Shown piece after piece: positions 3,925 through 5,079 of a stretch of 5,079 nucleotides of DNA. How positions within the stretch are numbered: position 1 is the stretch's first letter; every line of letters starts with the position of its first letter. The position numbers and the translations under genes were made by a program. The notes under the pieces are model-generated. The model saw only the letters and a list, made by a program, of their open reading frames with translations. It was not told the origin of the DNA and searched no databases. Source of the stretch: Candidatus Adiutrix sp. (lineage in GTDB: Bacteria > Desulfobacterota > Desulfarculia > Adiutricales > Adiutricaceae); the NCBI GenBank assembly GCA_031273445.1, contig JAISRV010000233.1, positions 1 through 5,079 on the forward strand, read 5' to 3'.

Positions 3925-5079
3925 TCAGGCCTCGGGGGGCGCCGCGGCGCCGCAGTAGGGGCAGAAGGACAGTTCGCCTATCGGCAGGGGCTTGCGGCAG
4001 GACGGGCAGAAGTGGGGCAGCGGGGCCAGCTCCACAATCAGCTCTCCGGCCTGAACCGCGACCATCTGTTTGGTGGTTCTGAAGTCGGCCTTTTTCAGCA
4101 CGCGCTTGACCAGGCCGTCCATGGTCGAGACCACGGCTTTCTCCTGCTTCATGATGGAGATGTTGAAGAGTTCCTGCCCGGCGGCCACCACGTCGCCCGG
4201 CTGCACATATATGACCCACAAATCGCCGCTGGAGGGCGCGGCCACATGGCAGGGGTCGCCGGCCCGGGCCATGACCGGGCCGTTTTTGGCCTCGGCCGCG
4301 CCGGCGGGTTTGGCCACGGCGACTTCGGTGCGCATAATTTCCGAATCGAGAACATAGCGCACCATGGAGATGCCGTGGGCGTCCGGCTTTTGGATATCGC
4401 GGATCATCATCTGATGGGGCTTGCCGCTGGTGTCGGTGAAGTTCATGTGCGCGCCGACTTCAAGGCCTTCAAACCAGATGTCCAGGGGCAGGTTGTTGGG
4501 GTTGCCGTAGGTCTGGCGGAATTTGATGGTTTTTATGGCGTCGGCCGGCTGGTTGAGATACATGACCAGCTCTTCCTCTGTCGGCGGGCGGTGGATGGCT
4601 TCGCGCAGGGCGACCGTTTCGTTCAGGAGGTTCACTTCCGGCAAATATTGCAGGGGCGATTCCTCGGTGCGTTTGGAAAGAGCCCAGGACCAACGGTCTT
4701 CCCCGAAGGCGCTTTGGTAGACCCAGTCCGGGGGAAAACCCAGGGGCAGGCGCCCGAAACGGCCCAGCAAAAGGTCGCGGAAGGCGTCGTTGCAATCGCG
4801 GTAGATGAGCAGACGTTCTCTTTCAAGCTCTTCGTCGACTTCGTTTTCCGGCGTCTCCGCCACGGCTTCGAGCACGTCCAAAAGACGGCGCACTTCGTCG
4901 AGGCCGCCGCGGTTGTAGGCGGCGGAGACGCCCAGAAAAGCCGTATTCCAGGTAATTTGTGAACCCGGGGTCACGTCGTGGTAACGGACGATGCGGCGGG
5001 CGCCGGCCAGAAAACGCAGCATGTAGGGCAGAAGTTTGATGTAGCCCTGCTTCATGGCCCCTTCCTGGGAAGACGAGGC
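3925..5079 (-). CDS. pyc: Biotin-dependent carboxylase (pyruvate carboxylase type), C-terminal part with zinc ribbon; 5' end outside window
   Basis: Carboxyltransferase and biotin-carrier end of an enzyme that adds CO2 to pyruvate, giving oxaloacetate. The frame stays open to the right edge (eight codons before the first visible Met, 5055), so that Met is almost certainly internal. Numbered from it: YHDVTPGSQITWNTAF (25-40) and RPPTEEELVMYLNQP (156-170) belong to the conserved PYC/OadA domain; NLPLDIWFEGLEVGAHM (188-204) leads into the hinge beta strands. An Ala/Pro linker (about 249-258) and a biotinyl domain (about 262-344) follow. The predicted biotinyl lysine is K303 (codon 4149-4147) in ISIMKQEKAV, where AMKM is usual. 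C350-x2-C353 and C365-x2-C368 form an extra zinc ribbon at the end. It ends 88 bases before vapB, same strand. An oxaloacetate decarboxylase alpha chain or separate PycB subunit cannot be excluded without the N-terminus. Confidence 0.88.
   Translation of the reverse strand, partial: ASSSQEGAMKQGYIKLLPYMLRFLAGARRIVRYHDVTPGSQITWNTAFLGVSAAYNRGGLDEVRRLLDVLEAVAETPENEVDEELERERLLIYRDCNDAFRDLLLGRFGRLPLGFPPDWVYQSAFGEDRWSWALSKRTEESPLQYLPEVNLLNETVALREAIHRPPTEEELVMYLNQPADAIKTIKFRQTYGNPNNLPLDIWFEGLEVGAHMNFTDTSGKPHQMMIRDIQKPDAHGISMVRYVLDSEIMRTEVAVAKPAGAAEAKNGPVMARAGDPCHVAAPSSGDLWVIYVQPGDVVAAGQELFNISIMKQEKAVVSTMDGLVKRVLKKADFRTTKQMVAVQAGELIVELAPLPHFCPSCRKPLPIGELSFCPYCGAAAPPEA

Noticed and set aside
4012..4962. 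316-codon open frame on the plus strand, opposite the carboxylase gene
   Set aside because: It is a shadow of the GC-rich carboxylase codons: Gly/His/Phe-rich, with no recognisable domain. The minus-strand frame has clear PYC/OadA and biotinyl motifs.

Overview
The window comes from a moderately GC-rich bacterium. The carboxylase fragment at the right edge looks like an anaplerotic, pyruvate-carboxylase-type enzyme. Together with the VapB-type antitoxin, I would guess a proteobacterium in the broad sense, possibly Desulfobacterota (Deltaproteobacteria). This is an inference from general protein character, not from a marker gene.

Layout, left to right. (1) Positions 1-395, minus strand: the N-terminal 131 codons of a superfamily 1 (UvrD/Rep-like) helicase that runs off the left edge. 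(2) Positions 397-2859, minus strand: a complete 820-residue Hsp70-like protein. It has an intact DnaK-type ATPase and a substrate-binding beta domain, followed by a TPR-like helical tail where the Hsp70 lid normally sits. Its stop codon is one base from the helicase start, so the two are almost certainly translated from one mRNA. (3) Positions 2860-3054: an AT-rich divergent control region. It carries a near-consensus minus-strand promoter for the hsp70-helicase operon, a 7-bp inverted repeat bracketing that promoter's -35 box, and a second 13-bp palindrome in front of the next gene. (4) Positions 3055-3534, plus strand: a small XRE/Cro-type DNA-binding protein, the obvious candidate regulator of the divergent operon. 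(5) Positions 3609-3836, minus strand: a full-length VapB/MazE-type antitoxin with no VapC toxin after it. A vapC-like ATGA overlap is present, but the frame behind it does not encode a PIN domain. (6) Positions 3925-5079, minus strand: the C-terminal part of a biotin-dependent carboxylase (pyruvate carboxylase type) with a biotinyl domain and an added C-terminal zinc ribbon. It runs off the right edge.

The part that may be a distinct system is the XRE regulator / Hsp70-TPR chaperone / SF1 helicase module (about 1-3534). It combines a dedicated chaperone ATPase that appears to have its own protein-protein interaction tail, a nucleic-acid motor, and a local repressor with palindromic sites at the promoter. 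It sits beside a toxin-less antitoxin. This is the layout expected of an accessory, possibly anti-phage or DNA-damage, island next to a housekeeping carboxylase. I cannot match it to a named defence system from the sequence alone. The helicase C-terminus and any further downstream genes lie outside the window.
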